A stretch of DNA of 64,000 nt from JADGHE01 sp035716025 (GCA_035716025.1 DASTKH010000046.1:1-64000); one strand, 5' to 3'. Numbered from the stretch's first letter, positions 1 to 8,176 are shown. The notes: generated from the letters alone by a model not told the origin. Translations and numbers: made by a program.

Positions 1-251
1 CGGACCGTGAGGCGCAAGGTCTGAGCCTCGAGGTCGCGCCGAACGCCATCGATGGCGGCACCGAGGTCGCTTCTGACTGCGGCGATTTTGTCGTCAAGTC
101 TAGCCATCGCCGCGTTGAGATCGTTCTTGGTGACGAGCTCGCCCATGATGAAGTCCCGGGCCGCCTCGGCCTGCGCTTCGGCCTGCTGGGCCGGGACGCC
201 GGCGTCGCGCAGGCGCTTGGCATAGCCCAAAGTATCAAAGGCAAAGACCAT
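1..251 (-). CDS. DUF1640 coiled-coil membrane protein, copy A (3' end outside window)
   Basis: The gene starts at an ATG at 249-251 and runs off the left edge, so only 83 codons are visible. The protein begins MVFAFDTLGYAKRL and has the AQAEA-rich region and TKNDLNAAMARLDDK helix typical of DUF1640 (PF07798, the bacterial relatives of CCDC90/MCUR1). Family members are short coiled-coil proteins with a C-terminal membrane anchor; their bacterial role is not known. It is a near-copy of the gene at 393-728 but lacks one heptad in the coiled coil. The upstream 140 bp resemble those of the other copy, so both may be transcribed alike. Whether copy A is complete cannot be seen here. Confidence 0.8.
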   Translation of the reverse strand, partial: MVFAFDTLGYAKRLRDAGVPAQQAEAQAEAARDFIMGELVTKNDLNAAMARLDDKIAAVRSDLGAAIDGVRRDLEAQTLRLTV

Positions 252-344
252 TGTCAGGATTCGGGGGCCTGTTCCGGATGGCGCGGGCATTCGGGAACGA
301 AGGGTTTCCCGTCATACTGGCATCATTCGGCCGATGCAACGCCT
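1..344. repeat. Tandem segmental duplication, left copy
   Basis: This stretch matches 457-814 with high identity, covering the 3' part of a DUF1640 gene, its start codon and about 90 bp upstream. The two copies share the start region around 249-251 and 726-728 and the upstream CCCGTCATACTGGCATC. The copies differ by a 21-nt insertion in the right copy and by scattered substitutions. The left end lies outside the window. Confidence 0.85.
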
Positions 345-392
345 GCGCCCGTGAGCGCCCCGATCACCGGTTTCCCGTGCGTTCCGGGGGCC

Positions 393-728
393 TCAATTTC
401 CGAGCTTGATGATGGTGGCGAGAATGGCGATTCCGACGGCAATGAGCCCGCCGAGACGGACCGTGAGGCGCAGGGTTTGAGCCTCGATCTTGTCATCGGT
501 TCTGGCGATCCTGTCGTCAATTCTGGTGATCGCGGCACCGAGGTCGCTTCTGACTGCGGCGATTTTGTCGTCCAGTCTAGCCATCGCCGCGTTGAGGTCG
601 TTCTTGGTGACGAGCTCGGCCATGATGAAGTCCCGGGCCGCCTCGGCCTGCGCTTCGGCCTGCTGGGCCGGGACGCCGGCGTCGCGCAGGCGCTTGGCAT
701 AGCCCAAAGTATCAAAGGCAAAGACCAT
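393..728 (-). CDS. DUF1640 coiled-coil membrane protein, copy B
   Basis: A complete 111-residue protein. Residues 1-35 hold the conserved FDTLGYAKRLRDAG and AQAEA segments, residues about 40-88 form a heptad-patterned coiled coil (DDKIAAVRSDL, RIDDRIARTDDKI), and residues about 89-107 (LGGLIAVGIAILATII) form one membrane segment at the extreme C-terminus. This is the DUF1640/CCDC90 architecture (PF07798). It is the downstream member of a tandem pair with 1-251 and carries one extra heptad (seven residues, 21 nt). Function in bacteria is unknown; a tail-anchored scaffold is an inference from the layout only. Confidence 0.85.
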   Translation of the reverse strand: MVFAFDTLGYAKRLRDAGVPAQQAEAQAEAARDFIMAELVTKNDLNAAMARLDDKIAAVRSDLGAAITRIDDRIARTDDKIEAQTLRLTVRLGGLIAVGIAILATIIKLGN

Positions 729-814
729 TGTCAGGGACCTGTTCCGGCTGGCGCAGGCATTCGGGAACGGCGGGTTTTCCCGTCATACTGGCATCGTTCG
801 GCCGATGCAACGCC
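457..814. repeat. Tandem segmental duplication, right copy
   Basis: Counterpart of 1-344. It includes most of the copy B gene and about 85 bp upstream. Similarity stops after the shared GCCGATGCAACGCC near 801-814. It is 21 nt longer inside the gene and 7 nt shorter just upstream of the start codon than the left copy. Confidence 0.85.
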
Positions 815-835
815 GGTGCCGGGAGGCGTTCTTGG

Positions 836-2218
836 CTACGAAGCTTTCCGGGCGAAGGCGCGGGCAAGCTGGACGAGGCCGCGCGCCTCGGGACCCGCCG
901 CCGCGTCCGGCGCGACCGGCTCCGCCTTCCGCGGCCGCTCCGGCGCGCCCTGGAAAACCTCGCTGCGCACGGGCCTCGGGTGCGCGAACAGATAGCCCTG
1001 GGCGAATTTCACGTCGTAGTCGAGCAGATCGACGACGGTCCCTTCCGTCTCGATCTTTTCGGCGATGAGATCGATCCCGTAACGGGCGAGCAGGTGAGCG
1101 AGATCAGTCGGGTGAATATCCGCGGCCGTCGCGGCCGCGCGATCGGTGAGCAGCGCCGCCGGGACCTTGATGTAGCGGAAGCCCTGTTCGGCGAGCGCGC
1201 GCGCCTCGAACTGAAGATCCGTCACCCGATCCATCGAAAAGCGGAAGCCAAGCTCGGCGAGCTGCGCGAGACTTTCGCGCTCGACCGGACCCATGCCGCG
1301 CAGCGCATTCTGGGCGAACTCGAACACGAGCGCCGGCGCGAGCGTCCGGTTGCCGGTAAGGAACTCGAAGAACTGCGGGAAGAATTCGGAATCCGCGAGC
1401 GTGGAAACCGCAAGATTGCAGAAAAGGCCCGCGTCGCGATTCCTGTTCGTGAGCCGTCGCACCACCTGCACGCAGCGGAACACCATCAGGTTGTCGAGCA
1501 TGGGCATCAGCCCGCCCGACTCGGCGGGCGAGAGATAGTCCGCCGGCAGCAAGGGGCTGCCGTCCTCGGTGCGCAGACGCGTCGTCGCCTCATAGAAGCG
1601 GACCTTGCGCTGCGGCAGCGTGACGATCGGCTGCAGAAAGAGATCGAGCCTGTTGCCTTCAAGCGCGGCGCGCACCGCGTGCTGCAGGGCCGGCGGCGAT
1701 TCCGGTTCCTGCCTATCAGATGCGTTGAAGCCCTCGGTCTCGCGTGCCGCGGCCAACGGCATGTCCGCTTCGGGCGCGGCTGCGGCGGCCGGCGGCAAAG
1801 GCGGGGCGCCCGGCGCTTGGGCGAGCTGTCGCTCGTGCGCGGCAACCGATTCGGCGAGCTGCTTGATGAGCGTGCCCAGCACCTCCAACTCGGCCGCGAG
1901 GGGTTCGGTGGCGGCGCGCGTGCGCTCGGCGGCCTGACCCATCGCCGCCTCGACGGCGAGCAGACGGCGGCCCTGTTCGCCCACCTGACGAGCAAGCTCG
2001 CCGGTGCCGCGCGAGAGATCGGCGATACGCTGTGCGAGGTCGGCGCGCTCGCGCGCGCGGCTCGCGAACGCATTGTAGGCCGTCAGCGCGCTCAGCACGG
2101 TCACGCCGATGGCGGTCGCCTCGACCGCGGTGAGGTCGAGCAGCAGATAGGCGGTCGCGCCGAGAGACGCGGCGATGATCACCATGCAGAGGCCGACGAG
2201 AAAAGCGCCGAAACGCAT
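836..2218 (-). CDS. TipF-like membrane protein with degenerate EAL domain
   Basis: A 460-residue protein with two N-terminal membrane segments (about residues 5-27 and 30-50), a long coiled coil (about 52-135), a Pro/Ala linker and a C-terminal EAL domain (about 183-415). The EAL signature reads E210-A-T, the usual DDFG metal-binding loop reads D330-R-V-T, and the IKxD motif keeps K351 but loses the Asp; A386-E387 and Q407-G408 remain. By known EAL rules this should not hydrolyse c-di-GMP but may bind it. Size and order of parts match Caulobacter TipF, a c-di-GMP-binding factor for flagellum placement. No flagellar gene lies in the window, so TipF orthology is an inference. Confidence 0.8.
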   Translation of the reverse strand: MRFGAFLVGLCMVIIAASLGATAYLLLDLTAVEATAIGVTVLSALTAYNAFASRARERADLAQRIADLSRGTGELARQVGEQGRRLLAVEAAMGQAAERTRAATEPLAAELEVLGTLIKQLAESVAAHERQLAQAPGAPPLPPAAAAAPEADMPLAAARETEGFNASDRQEPESPPALQHAVRAALEGNRLDLFLQPIVTLPQRKVRFYEATTRLRTEDGSPLLPADYLSPAESGGLMPMLDNLMVFRCVQVVRRLTNRNRDAGLFCNLAVSTLADSEFFPQFFEFLTGNRTLAPALVFEFAQNALRGMGPVERESLAQLAELGFRFSMDRVTDLQFEARALAEQGFRYIKVPAALLTDRAAATAADIHPTDLAHLLARYGIDLIAEKIETEGTVVDLLDYDVKFAQGYLFAHPRPVRSEVFQGAPERPRKAEPVAPDAAAGPEARGLVQLARAFARKAS

Positions 2219-2495
2219 GGATTTGCGTCCCCGGTCTGGCGGCGCGGAATCGGCGGAATCGCCGATGATTCGCGCAACGCCGCCACTGTTAGCGAGGAAG
2301 GCCGAGCGCGCAAGCGCGACGCCTCGGGCCGGGCTTGGCGCGGGACTCTGCCGCCTTTCGGGGAAGCGGAAAATCGCCTAGGCTTGCCGCAAATCGAACA
2401 CCTGTCCGGGCAAACCCGGCAAGAGCAGCGAAAAAAGCCGCCAGACTGCCGCCGGCGGTCCCGCGCGGCCATGAGCACAAGGGAGGACATTCGCC

Positions 2496-3110
2496 ATGCC
2501 ATCGGTCATCGCACGCAGTTTTTTGGCCTTGAGCCTTCTCGGCGCCGTCGCAGCCGCAACCTCTGCAACGCCGCGGGCGGCGGCGCAAAGCGGCGAAGGG
2601 TGGATCACGCTGCTCGACGGCAAGACCATGGGCGATTGGGATCGCGTCGGGCAGACCAATTGGCGCCTCGAAGACGGAGCCGTGACGGCCGACAAGAAGC
2701 CGGAGAAAGGCGCCGCACATCTCGTCTCCAAGGCCAAGTACAAGGACTTCCAACTCCACGTCGAGTTCTGGGCGAGCGACGACGCCAACAGCGGCATCTT
2801 CCTTCGCTGCAGCAAACCCGACCAGCCCGGCGATCGCACCTGCTATGAGGTCAACATTTTCGACCAGCGGCCGGACCCGAGCTACGGCACCGGCGCGATC
2901 GTCCACTATGCCGAGGTCGACCCGATGCCGAAGGCGGGGGGAAAATGGAACACCTATGAGATCACGGCCAAGGGCCGCGATATCTCGGTCGTGCTCAACG
3001 GCAAGAAGACCGTCTCGATCCGCAACGGGATGTGGGCCGAAGGCCCGATCACGCTGCAATACGGCCAGGGCGTCGTGAAATTCCGCAAGGTGGCGATCAA
3101 GCCGCTGTGA
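2496..3110 (+). CDS. Secreted DUF1080 (3-keto-disaccharide hydrolase fold) protein
   Basis: A 204-residue protein with a signal peptide (about residues 1-30, ending in AAA-Q) followed by a single DUF1080 domain (PF06439), a concanavalin-like jelly roll. Recognisable family blocks are WITLLDGKTMGDW near the start, DFQLHVEFWASDDANSGIF in the middle and GPITLQYG near the end. Some family members act on 3-keto-glycosides, but most are uncharacterised. The ATG is preceded by GGGAGG. It stands alone between divergent and convergent neighbours, so context gives no substrate. Periplasmic or secreted location is inferred from the signal peptide. Confidence 0.85.
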   Translation: MPSVIARSFLALSLLGAVAAATSATPRAAAQSGEGWITLLDGKTMGDWDRVGQTNWRLEDGAVTADKKPEKGAAHLVSKAKYKDFQLHVEFWASDDANSGIFLRCSKPDQPGDRTCYEVNIFDQRPDPSYGTGAIVHYAEVDPMPKAGGKWNTYEITAKGRDISVVLNGKKTVSIRNGMWAEGPITLQYGQGVVKFRKVAIKPL

Positions 3111-3156
3111 GGCAGCAAGACCCGGCGCTCGAATTTCCGCAGCGGCAAGAAGCGGC

Positions 3157-3190
3157 AAAAAAAGAAGGGCCGGGCATTGCTGCCCGGCCC
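3157..3190 (-). terminator. Rho-independent terminator of the aminotransferase gene
   Basis: A perfect 10-bp GC stem (3167-3176 with 3181-3190, loop TTGC) followed on the minus strand by TTCTTTTTTT. It lies 32 nt beyond the stop of the gene at 3222-4565. Confidence 0.9.
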
Positions 3191-3221
3191 GATTGCGTCT
3201 CGGCGAGGCCGCCCGAGAGGC

Positions 3222-4565
3222 TCAGCTCAGCGCCTTGATGACGCGGCCCACCTTCTCGAACAATTCACCGATCTGGCTCTCCGTGATGATGAGCGGCGGC
3301 GAGAGCGCGAGCGTGTCACCGGTGATGCGGATCAGGACGTCGTGCTCATGGAAGCCGCGTTCCATGGCCTCGTAGGCCCGCTTACCGACGCCATCGGGCT
3401 TCGAGGCGAGGTCGATCGCCGCGACCATGCCGATGGTGCGAATGTCCAGCACATGGGGCAGGCCCTTGAGCGTGAAAGCCGCATCCGCCCACTTGTCCTC
3501 CATGGCCTTTGCACGCTCGAACAGACCCTCTTCGCGGTAGAGATCAAGGGTGGCAAGGCCGGCCCCAACCGCAAGCGGATGCGCCGAATAGGTATAGCCG
3601 TGGAAGAGTTCCGGCAGGTGCTCGGGGCCGGTCATGAAAGTTTCGTAGATGCCGGACCGCACGATGACGCCGCCCATCGGCACGGCGCCGGACGTGATGC
3701 CCTTCGCGAAGGTGATCATGTCGGGCAGAACGCCGTAGCGTTCGGCCGCGAAGGCGTGGCCGAGCCGTCCGTAGCCGGTGATGACTTCGTCGAAAATGAG
3801 CAGGATGCCGTATTTGTCGCAAATCTGGCGCAGCCGCTGCAGGTAGCCTTTGGGAGGCGGCAGCACGCCGGTCGAGCCGGCCATCGGCTCGACGATCACG
3901 GCGGCGATCGTCGCGGCATCATGCAGCGCGACGAGCCGCTCCAGTTCGTCGGCGAGATGGGCGCCCCATTCCGGCTCTCCGCGCGAAAAGGCCTGCTTCT
4001 CCCGATTGTAGGTGTGGGGCAGGTGGTCGACGCCGGCCAGCATCGAGCCGAAGAAGCGCCGGTTCGCGACGATACCGCCGACGGAAATGCCGCCGAAGCC
4101 GACGCCGTGGTAACCGCGCTCGCGGCCGATCAGCCGTGTGCGCGACGCCTGTCCGCGCGCGTGATTATAGGCGAGCGCGATCTTCAGCGCGGTGTCGACC
4201 GCCTCCGACCCGGAATTGCAGAAGAACACATGGTCGAGATCGCCCGGCGCGAGCGCGGCGATGCGGCTCGCAAGCTCGAACGACTTCGGATAGGCGAACT
4301 GGAAAGCCGGCACATAGTCGAGCTCGCCGGCCGTCTTCTGGATCGCCTGCGTGATCGGGTCGCGGTTGTGGCCCGCATTGGTGCACCACATGCCTGCGGC
4401 CCCGTCCAGCACTGCGCGGCCGTCCGGCGTGTAGTAGTGCATGTCCTTGGCCCGGCTCACGAAGCGCGGCCGCTTCTTGAAGGCGCGGTTCGGCGTAAAC
4501 GGCACCCAGAAGGCGGCAAGGTCGTTCGGGGCGGTGGCGGGATTGCGGGTTTCGGCAAGCGACAT
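3222..4565 (-). CDS. Class III aminotransferase (omega-amino acid:pyruvate type)
   Basis: A 447-residue PLP enzyme. D259 (IFDEVITG) and the Schiff-base lysine K288 (ITFAKGITSG) are in place, as are the NSGSEAVDTALK cofactor loop (about residues 117-128) and GYHG. The sequence fits the omega-aminotransferase / beta-alanine:pyruvate group, which moves an amino group from beta-alanine, taurine-like or other omega-amines to pyruvate; the exact substrate cannot be read. The reading frame is open for 46 codons further upstream, but the ATG at 4563-4565 has AAGGAG seven bases before it and gives the family's normal start. It is monocistronic with its own terminator. Confidence 0.9.
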   Translation of the reverse strand: MSLAETRNPATAPNDLAAFWVPFTPNRAFKKRPRFVSRAKDMHYYTPDGRAVLDGAAGMWCTNAGHNRDPITQAIQKTAGELDYVPAFQFAYPKSFELASRIAALAPGDLDHVFFCNSGSEAVDTALKIALAYNHARGQASRTRLIGRERGYHGVGFGGISVGGIVANRRFFGSMLAGVDHLPHTYNREKQAFSRGEPEWGAHLADELERLVALHDAATIAAVIVEPMAGSTGVLPPPKGYLQRLRQICDKYGILLIFDEVITGYGRLGHAFAAERYGVLPDMITFAKGITSGAVPMGGVIVRSGIYETFMTGPEHLPELFHGYTYSAHPLAVGAGLATLDLYREEGLFERAKAMEDKWADAAFTLKGLPHVLDIRTIGMVAAIDLASKPDGVGKRAYEAMERGFHEHDVLIRITGDTLALSPPLIITESQIGELFEKVGRVIKALS

Positions 4566-4680
4566 GGGGCACTCCTTCAGGCACGCGGCGGACTGCCGGT
4601 GCTCTAGCAGAAATGCCGCGTCACACAAACCGCGTGCGAAAAGGGCACCGCTCGCCGCCTCTTCGGCAGCCTTCCCTGCG

Positions 4681-4720
4681 GCAAAAGAAGAACCCGGCCC
4701 CACGGTCTCGGGGGCCGGGT
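4681..4720 (-). terminator. Rho-independent terminator of the 81-residue protein gene
   Basis: A perfect 10-bp stem (4692-4701 with 4711-4720) followed on the minus strand by TTCTTCTTTT. It lies about 57 nt after the stop of the gene at 4778-5023, which supports that small gene being real. Confidence 0.8.
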
Positions 4721-4777
4721 CAGGAGGGACGATGAAGCGTACAGGAAAAGCCCTTGGTCAGCGAAAACCGAAAGGCC

Positions 4778-5023
4778 TCAGCGGCGGGCGCGCGCCATGT
4801 CGTTGCGGTAGAGCGCGCAGACCTTGGCGGCGGTGGGCGACTGCCGGCGGTCAAACCGCACGAACTGGGCCCGCAGGTCGGGATCGATGATGTGCGCGAC
4901 GGCGGGTCCGCAGCCGCTCGCGCGGTTTTCGGTGCGGCCGTTGTCGGCGGGGGCCGGCAGCGAGCCGATCACCACGAGCGCGAGGAGCGGCAGCACGAAA
5001 TAACGCGGGCTGAACCGAATCAT
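4778..5023 (-). CDS. Small secreted or membrane protein, SPR-LPL type
   Basis: An 81-residue protein of unknown function. A hydrophobic stretch at residues 8-24 (signal peptide or anchor) follows SPRYF; the remaining 55 residues are hydrophilic with two cysteines, C38 and C69. The N-terminus resembles that of the gene at 8177-8407 (SPR-aromatic, then LPL-[LI]-AL), so the two look like distant paralogues. A strong GGGAGG sits eight bases before the ATG and a clear terminator follows the gene. The cysteines could form a periplasmic disulfide; that is inference. Confidence 0.7.
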   Translation of the reverse strand: MIRFSPRYFVLPLLALVVIGSLPAPADNGRTENRASGCGPAVAHIIDPDLRAQFVRFDRRQSPTAAKVCALYRNDMARARR

Positions 5024-5163
5024 GATGCGCCTCCCTCTCCTGGGTCGGTGCCGGCTGCCTTGTCGGACCGATAACGACCCTACGAGGGGAGCGTTTCAGC
5101 CGTTTGTCGCGATTGTTTCGGAACCGGGCTTTTGCGTTTCGTCGCGCCGGCACGCCGCGAGGT

Positions 5164-5325
5164 TCACCGCTGCGGGGCGACCGCCACGACGGCGGAGGCG
5201 CCTTCGGCATCCGCTTGGCCCGACGCGATGGCGTTGCCGACCAGCAGGATAGCGACCAGGAACACGATCGCGGTGGCGCCGCCGAAGATGCAACCGATGA
5301 TTTGCAGTCCGGTCTTGTCGACCAT
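5164..5325 (-). CDS. Small single-span membrane protein (53 residues)
   Basis: A short protein with one strong membrane helix (about residues 9-30, IIGCIFGGATAIVFLVAILLV) and an Ala/Val-rich tail. The open frame extends upstream, but the ATG at 5323-5325 has GGGAGAG before it and places the helix at the usual distance from the N-terminus. Small proteins of this form are common in Bradyrhizobium-like genomes and lack known functions. The 29-residue membrane peptide just upstream on the same strand may share its transcript. Confidence 0.6.
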   Translation of the reverse strand: MVDKTGLQIIGCIFGGATAIVFLVAILLVGNAIASGQADAEGASAVVAVAPQR

Positions 5326-5345
5326 GTTTCTCTCTCCCGCCGGCC

Positions 5346-5435
5346 TCAATGCGGATTGCTTGCGCCCGGACCCCACAGGGCGATGCCGATCAAGGCCAGC
5401 ACCGCAAGGCCCACGCTCAGAACCGATGTCGTCAT
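5346..5435 (-). CDS. Very small membrane peptide (29 residues)
   Basis: A 29-residue frame that is almost entirely one hydrophobic helix (SVLSVGLAVLALIGIALW). GAGGG stands six bases before the ATG at 5433-5435. It lies 20 bp upstream of the 53-residue membrane protein on the same strand. It may be a true small membrane protein, but its length makes a chance frame possible. Confidence 0.4.
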   Translation of the reverse strand: MTTSVLSVGLAVLALIGIALWGPGASNPH

Positions 5436-5737
5436 GAAACGCCCTCGCGTCGCATGATGCTTGCAAGACCTCAATAACCCGTTGCCGTTTCCCTTCTTTG
5501 TCGCGCCGTGTTTCGCGCCGGAAACGATTCGCGCGGCCGCGGGCGATTGCCGCGCTCGAACTCCTAAGGGCCGCAGATCCGGGAACTCAAGAAAATCTAT
5601 TCTGAAGACCTGTTCATTGATAGTTGAACCGATGTTCATGTACGTTAAAACGCAGTAACTCATCGAAGCGCCAAGATTTACTGCAAAGTTATTCTCTCAG
5701 GAGCGGAAACGAGTGCCGCTCCGCTTGGAGGAAAGCG
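5436..5737. promoter_or_regulatory. AT-rich intergenic island with inverted repeat
   Basis: This 300-bp gap is clearly richer in A and T than its surroundings between about 5585 and 5700. It holds an inverted repeat GTTCA-N8-TGAAC at 5612-5629 and a second GTTCAT 14 bases on. It separates divergent units and probably contains the promoter of the gene at 5738; no exact -35/-10 pair is convincing. No gene was seen in it. Confidence 0.4.
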
Positions 5738-6025
5738 ATGAGAAAGCTTTTTCTAGCCCTGGCCGCGGCCGCGGCAATCGGCTTTTCGGCGCCGGCCTTC
5801 GCGCATGACGCCCGTTGGCCCGCGCCGCTTCGCGTGGCGCAGGCCGACGTGAAGGTGAAGGTCAGGACGACCGCTCGCGGTCATGTGGTTAAGAAAGTGG
5901 TAACCCGGCGCGTCGATCGCCCGCACCGGCATGTCCGCGTCAGGCGCGTGATCGTGACCAAGAATCGGCCGGTGCACCACCACGGGCGGCATGTCGTCGT
6001 GGTCAAGAAGCGCGTCTACCGCTGA
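5738..6025 (+). CDS. Secreted His/Arg/Val-rich basic protein
   Basis: A 95-residue protein with a clear signal peptide (residues 1-22, ending FAHD or similar) followed by a very basic tail rich in Arg, His, Lys and Val, with repeated short V-R/K-R units (RRVDRPHRHVRVRR, HHHGRHVVVVKKR). The ATG is preceded by TTGGAGG. The mature part is strongly cationic and could bind metal, heme or polyanions; none of this is shown by a known motif. No family is recognised. It has an AT-rich promoter region and a hairpin terminator of its own, so it appears to be an independent unit. Confidence 0.7.
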   Translation: MRKLFLALAAAAAIGFSAPAFAHDARWPAPLRVAQADVKVKVRTTARGHVVKKVVTRRVDRPHRHVRVRRVIVTKNRPVHHHGRHVVVVKKRVYR

Positions 6026-6058
6026 ACGGGGCGCAGGCCTTCGGCCGAACCCCGGAGA

Positions 6059-6091
6059 GCCGCTTCCGCAAGGCGCGGAGGCGGCGTCTTT
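6059..6091 (+). terminator. Probable terminator after the basic secreted protein
   Basis: An 11-bp stem with one G-T pair (6059-6069 with 6075-6085) followed by GTCTTT. The T-run is short, so it is moderately strong. Confidence 0.55.
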
Positions 6092-6111
6092 CGACTTCCG
6101 AGGATCGGACG

Positions 6112-6933
6112 TTACTCGCCGTAGCCGATGATGATCTCATAGACGCGTGGCCGCACGGCGCGGATCTCCGGAGCCGCGGAGGAAAAGGTCTCCTCGGCCG
6201 CCACGCGGCTCACGGCCTCGCGCGCGGCCTTGCCGTCCGCGACGAAGCGCATGCCCATCCGGCAATCGCCGGGGAGCTGGTCGAGCTTGCCGGCGTCCCA
6301 GTCCGTGACGCTGCCGCCATAGTCTCCGGCAAAGCCGGAAAGCTGGAACGCCTTGCCGTTGCGGCGTTCGATCTCCACGAGGGTCATGCCGAGCCGCAGC
6401 CCGCCGGGTGCCTGCCATTGTGAGGCGCCGGTGATGACGATGGCGGAGGGGCGGGCGCGCGCCGCCTCGTCATGCCACAGCACTTCGAGCCGCCTCTTGG
6501 GGTCGTCGGGGAAGATCACACTGGCGTTGAGCTTGGTATTGCCGGGTCCGTCCACCTGCGTGAAGACGACGTTCTTGGCGCCGAAGGCGGTTTCGAGTTG
6601 CGCATGGTTCGCGGCGCGGGCGAACGGGCCGGCGCAGGCGACGGTGCGGGCTCGCTCGGCCGGCTTGCGCGCGCGGGGCGCCGCGCCGGCCGCAGGCGGC
6701 GCGCTCGACGGAGCGCGCGGCTGTTGCGCCTGGGCGGGGGGCGGGGTGCGGGCGGGCGGGGCGGCCCGCTGGGCGGGCGGCTTCGGCGGGTCCGGCCAGA
6801 TGGTGGCGGGCGGCGCTTGCGGCTGGGGTGCGGGCCATACGGGAGGAGGCGTCCCCTGGGGGGCCTGCGCCAACGCGGCGGACCCCATTCCGGCTGCAAA
6901 CATCAAGGAAAGCGCAAAGAGCCGGCCTTGCAT
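6112..6933 (-). CDS. Secreted protein with proline-rich linker, unknown function
   Basis: A 273-residue protein with a signal peptide (residues 1-22, ending ALAQ), a Pro/Ala-rich low-complexity linker (about 24-90) and a compact C-terminal domain (about 95-273). The domain contains two cysteines, in VACAGPF near residue 99 and PGDCRMG near residue 224, which may pair, and the phrase LRLGMTLVEIERRNGKAF that resembles small periplasmic proteins with repeats of the BamE/SmpA sort. Linker plus domain suggests a periplasmic protein reaching through peptidoglycan. No function is assigned. It is divergent from the DUF1236 gene. Confidence 0.75.
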   Translation of the reverse strand: MQGRLFALSLMFAAGMGSAALAQAPQGTPPPVWPAPQPQAPPATIWPDPPKPPAQRAAPPARTPPPAQAQQPRAPSSAPPAAGAAPRARKPAERARTVACAGPFARAANHAQLETAFGAKNVVFTQVDGPGNTKLNASVIFPDDPKRRLEVLWHDEAARARPSAIVITGASQWQAPGGLRLGMTLVEIERRNGKAFQLSGFAGDYGGSVTDWDAGKLDQLPGDCRMGMRFVADGKAAREAVSRVAAEETFSSAAPEIRAVRPRVYEIIIGYGE

Positions 6934-7110
6934 GGCGTCGTCGAGTCCTTATGCGGGGTCGTTGGCAACGCGGCGGGCCTTCGCTGTCGGCCCGCAATGC
7001 CGCAGGTCCCCTCCATCCCGCGGCGGCGGCAAGAGACGCGGCTGCGGGACATGGCGCAACCTTCCGGCCGTCCCGGACATTATTCCGGCAGCCACGGCGG
7101 GAGAAGAGAC

Positions 7111-7524
7111 ATGTTTCGCCGCGCCTTGCTCTTTGCCATCGCGCTCGGGCTGTCGCTGATGCCCGGGCCCGGCGGCATCTTTGCGGCCGAACCCGGGGCG
7201 GCGCCGAACAAGCCGGGCGAGGCCGCGCAAGAGGAAAGGATCAATCTTTCGCCGAGCGAGCGTCAGGTCCTCTTCACCAGCATCACCAGCAAGAAGCACG
7301 TGAGCACGGCCGCTCCGCCCGATTTTCTGCCGACGGCCGGTGCGGTCGTGCCGGAGAGCGTCGAGCTTCAGCCGATTCCCGACGCCGCCTTGAAATTGCT
7401 GCCGCAGCTCAAAGGCTATGTGTGCGCGCTGGTCGCCAACCAGGCGCTCATCGTCGATCCGCAATCGCGTCGGATTGTGGAGATCGTCAACGAGGATCGC
7501 GCGCCGGCGCCGGCGCGCTCATGA
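7111..7524 (+). CDS. Periplasmic DUF1236 protein
   Basis: A 137-residue protein with a signal peptide (about residues 1-25) and one DUF1236 domain (PF06823), seen in PESVELQPIPDAAL, the LKGYVCALVANQALIVDPQSRR block and a final IVEIVN. Such proteins are frequent and often multicopy in Bradyrhizobium and relatives; no biochemical role is known. The open frame runs far upstream, but the ATG at 7111 has GGGAGAAGAG before it and begins the signal peptide. The next gene is convergent. Confidence 0.8.
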   Translation: MFRRALLFAIALGLSLMPGPGGIFAAEPGAAPNKPGEAAQEERINLSPSERQVLFTSITSKKHVSTAAPPDFLPTAGAVVPESVELQPIPDAALKLLPQLKGYVCALVANQALIVDPQSRRIVEIVNEDRAPAPARS

Positions 7525-7576
7525 AACGGAAGGCGGCGACGGTTCCTTGTCCGGCGCCGCCAACCGCCTCGATCCT

Positions 7577-7981
7577 TCAGGCCTGGTCAGCCTGCGGCGG
7601 ACGCGTGGTTGCGCCCTTCCACTGGCCCATGCTCTCGGCGATGATCTTGGCCGACGCCATCGCGGCCTGGCTCGCCTGGGCATAGCCGGCGATTTCGCGC
7701 TGCACGCGCTCGCCTTCTGCCCGCAGATACTCCGCCACCCCCTGCAATTCGGCAATCAGGCGCTCGATCTCCCGGATCGACGTTCCGGCGACACGCTCGA
7801 CCAGGAAGGTCAGATTGCCGGCGCCGAGATCGTCCGGCACAAGGCGCCGGCCCGCCACCACGTCCTTGCGGACGAATTCGCGAATTTCGCCTTCGACATT
7901 CGCGACCGTGTTCAGGGCCTCTTCGTTCGCCCTTTCGGCCGGCCGCTCGTCGGGAACGCGGTTCGGTTTGATGACAGTCAC
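7577..7981 (-). CDS. Conserved hypothetical protein, helical, cytoplasmic
   Basis: A 134-residue protein with no signal peptide or membrane segment. It is predicted mostly helical, with a central ELQGVAEYLRAEGERVQREI segment that looks amphipathic, and an Ala/Met-rich helix ASQAAMASAKIIAESM near the end. A GTG start at 7979-7981 is chosen because AAGGAGG precedes it by about ten bases; the upstream ATG at 8047 has no such site. The family is not recognised. It is convergent with the DUF1236 gene. Confidence 0.65.
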   Translation of the reverse strand: MTVIKPNRVPDERPAERANEEALNTVANVEGEIREFVRKDVVAGRRLVPDDLGAGNLTFLVERVAGTSIREIERLIAELQGVAEYLRAEGERVQREIAGYAQASQAAMASAKIIAESMGQWKGATTRPPQADQA

Positions 7982-8176
7982 TGGCCTGGTCCTCCTTGCA
8001 TACCCCGTACTCGTCCGAGGACGGTCACAGGATAGCAGTTTCGGCACGCGATTCGGCCCTCGCGGCGGCGATTTCGCGGAGCGGATCGGGCAATTTTGCG
8101 AGCGAAATGAGGCGGAAGCGGCCGTCTTGGGCGTTCCGGCGGACCGTAAGGCAGGCTTGGCGCGGGAATGGAAAGC

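Noticed and set aside
728..2848. 706-codon plus-strand open frame
   Set aside because: It is antisense to the EAL gene and runs into the DUF1080 gene; composition is Arg/Ala/Gly-rich with no domain, as expected of a GC-rich shadow frame.
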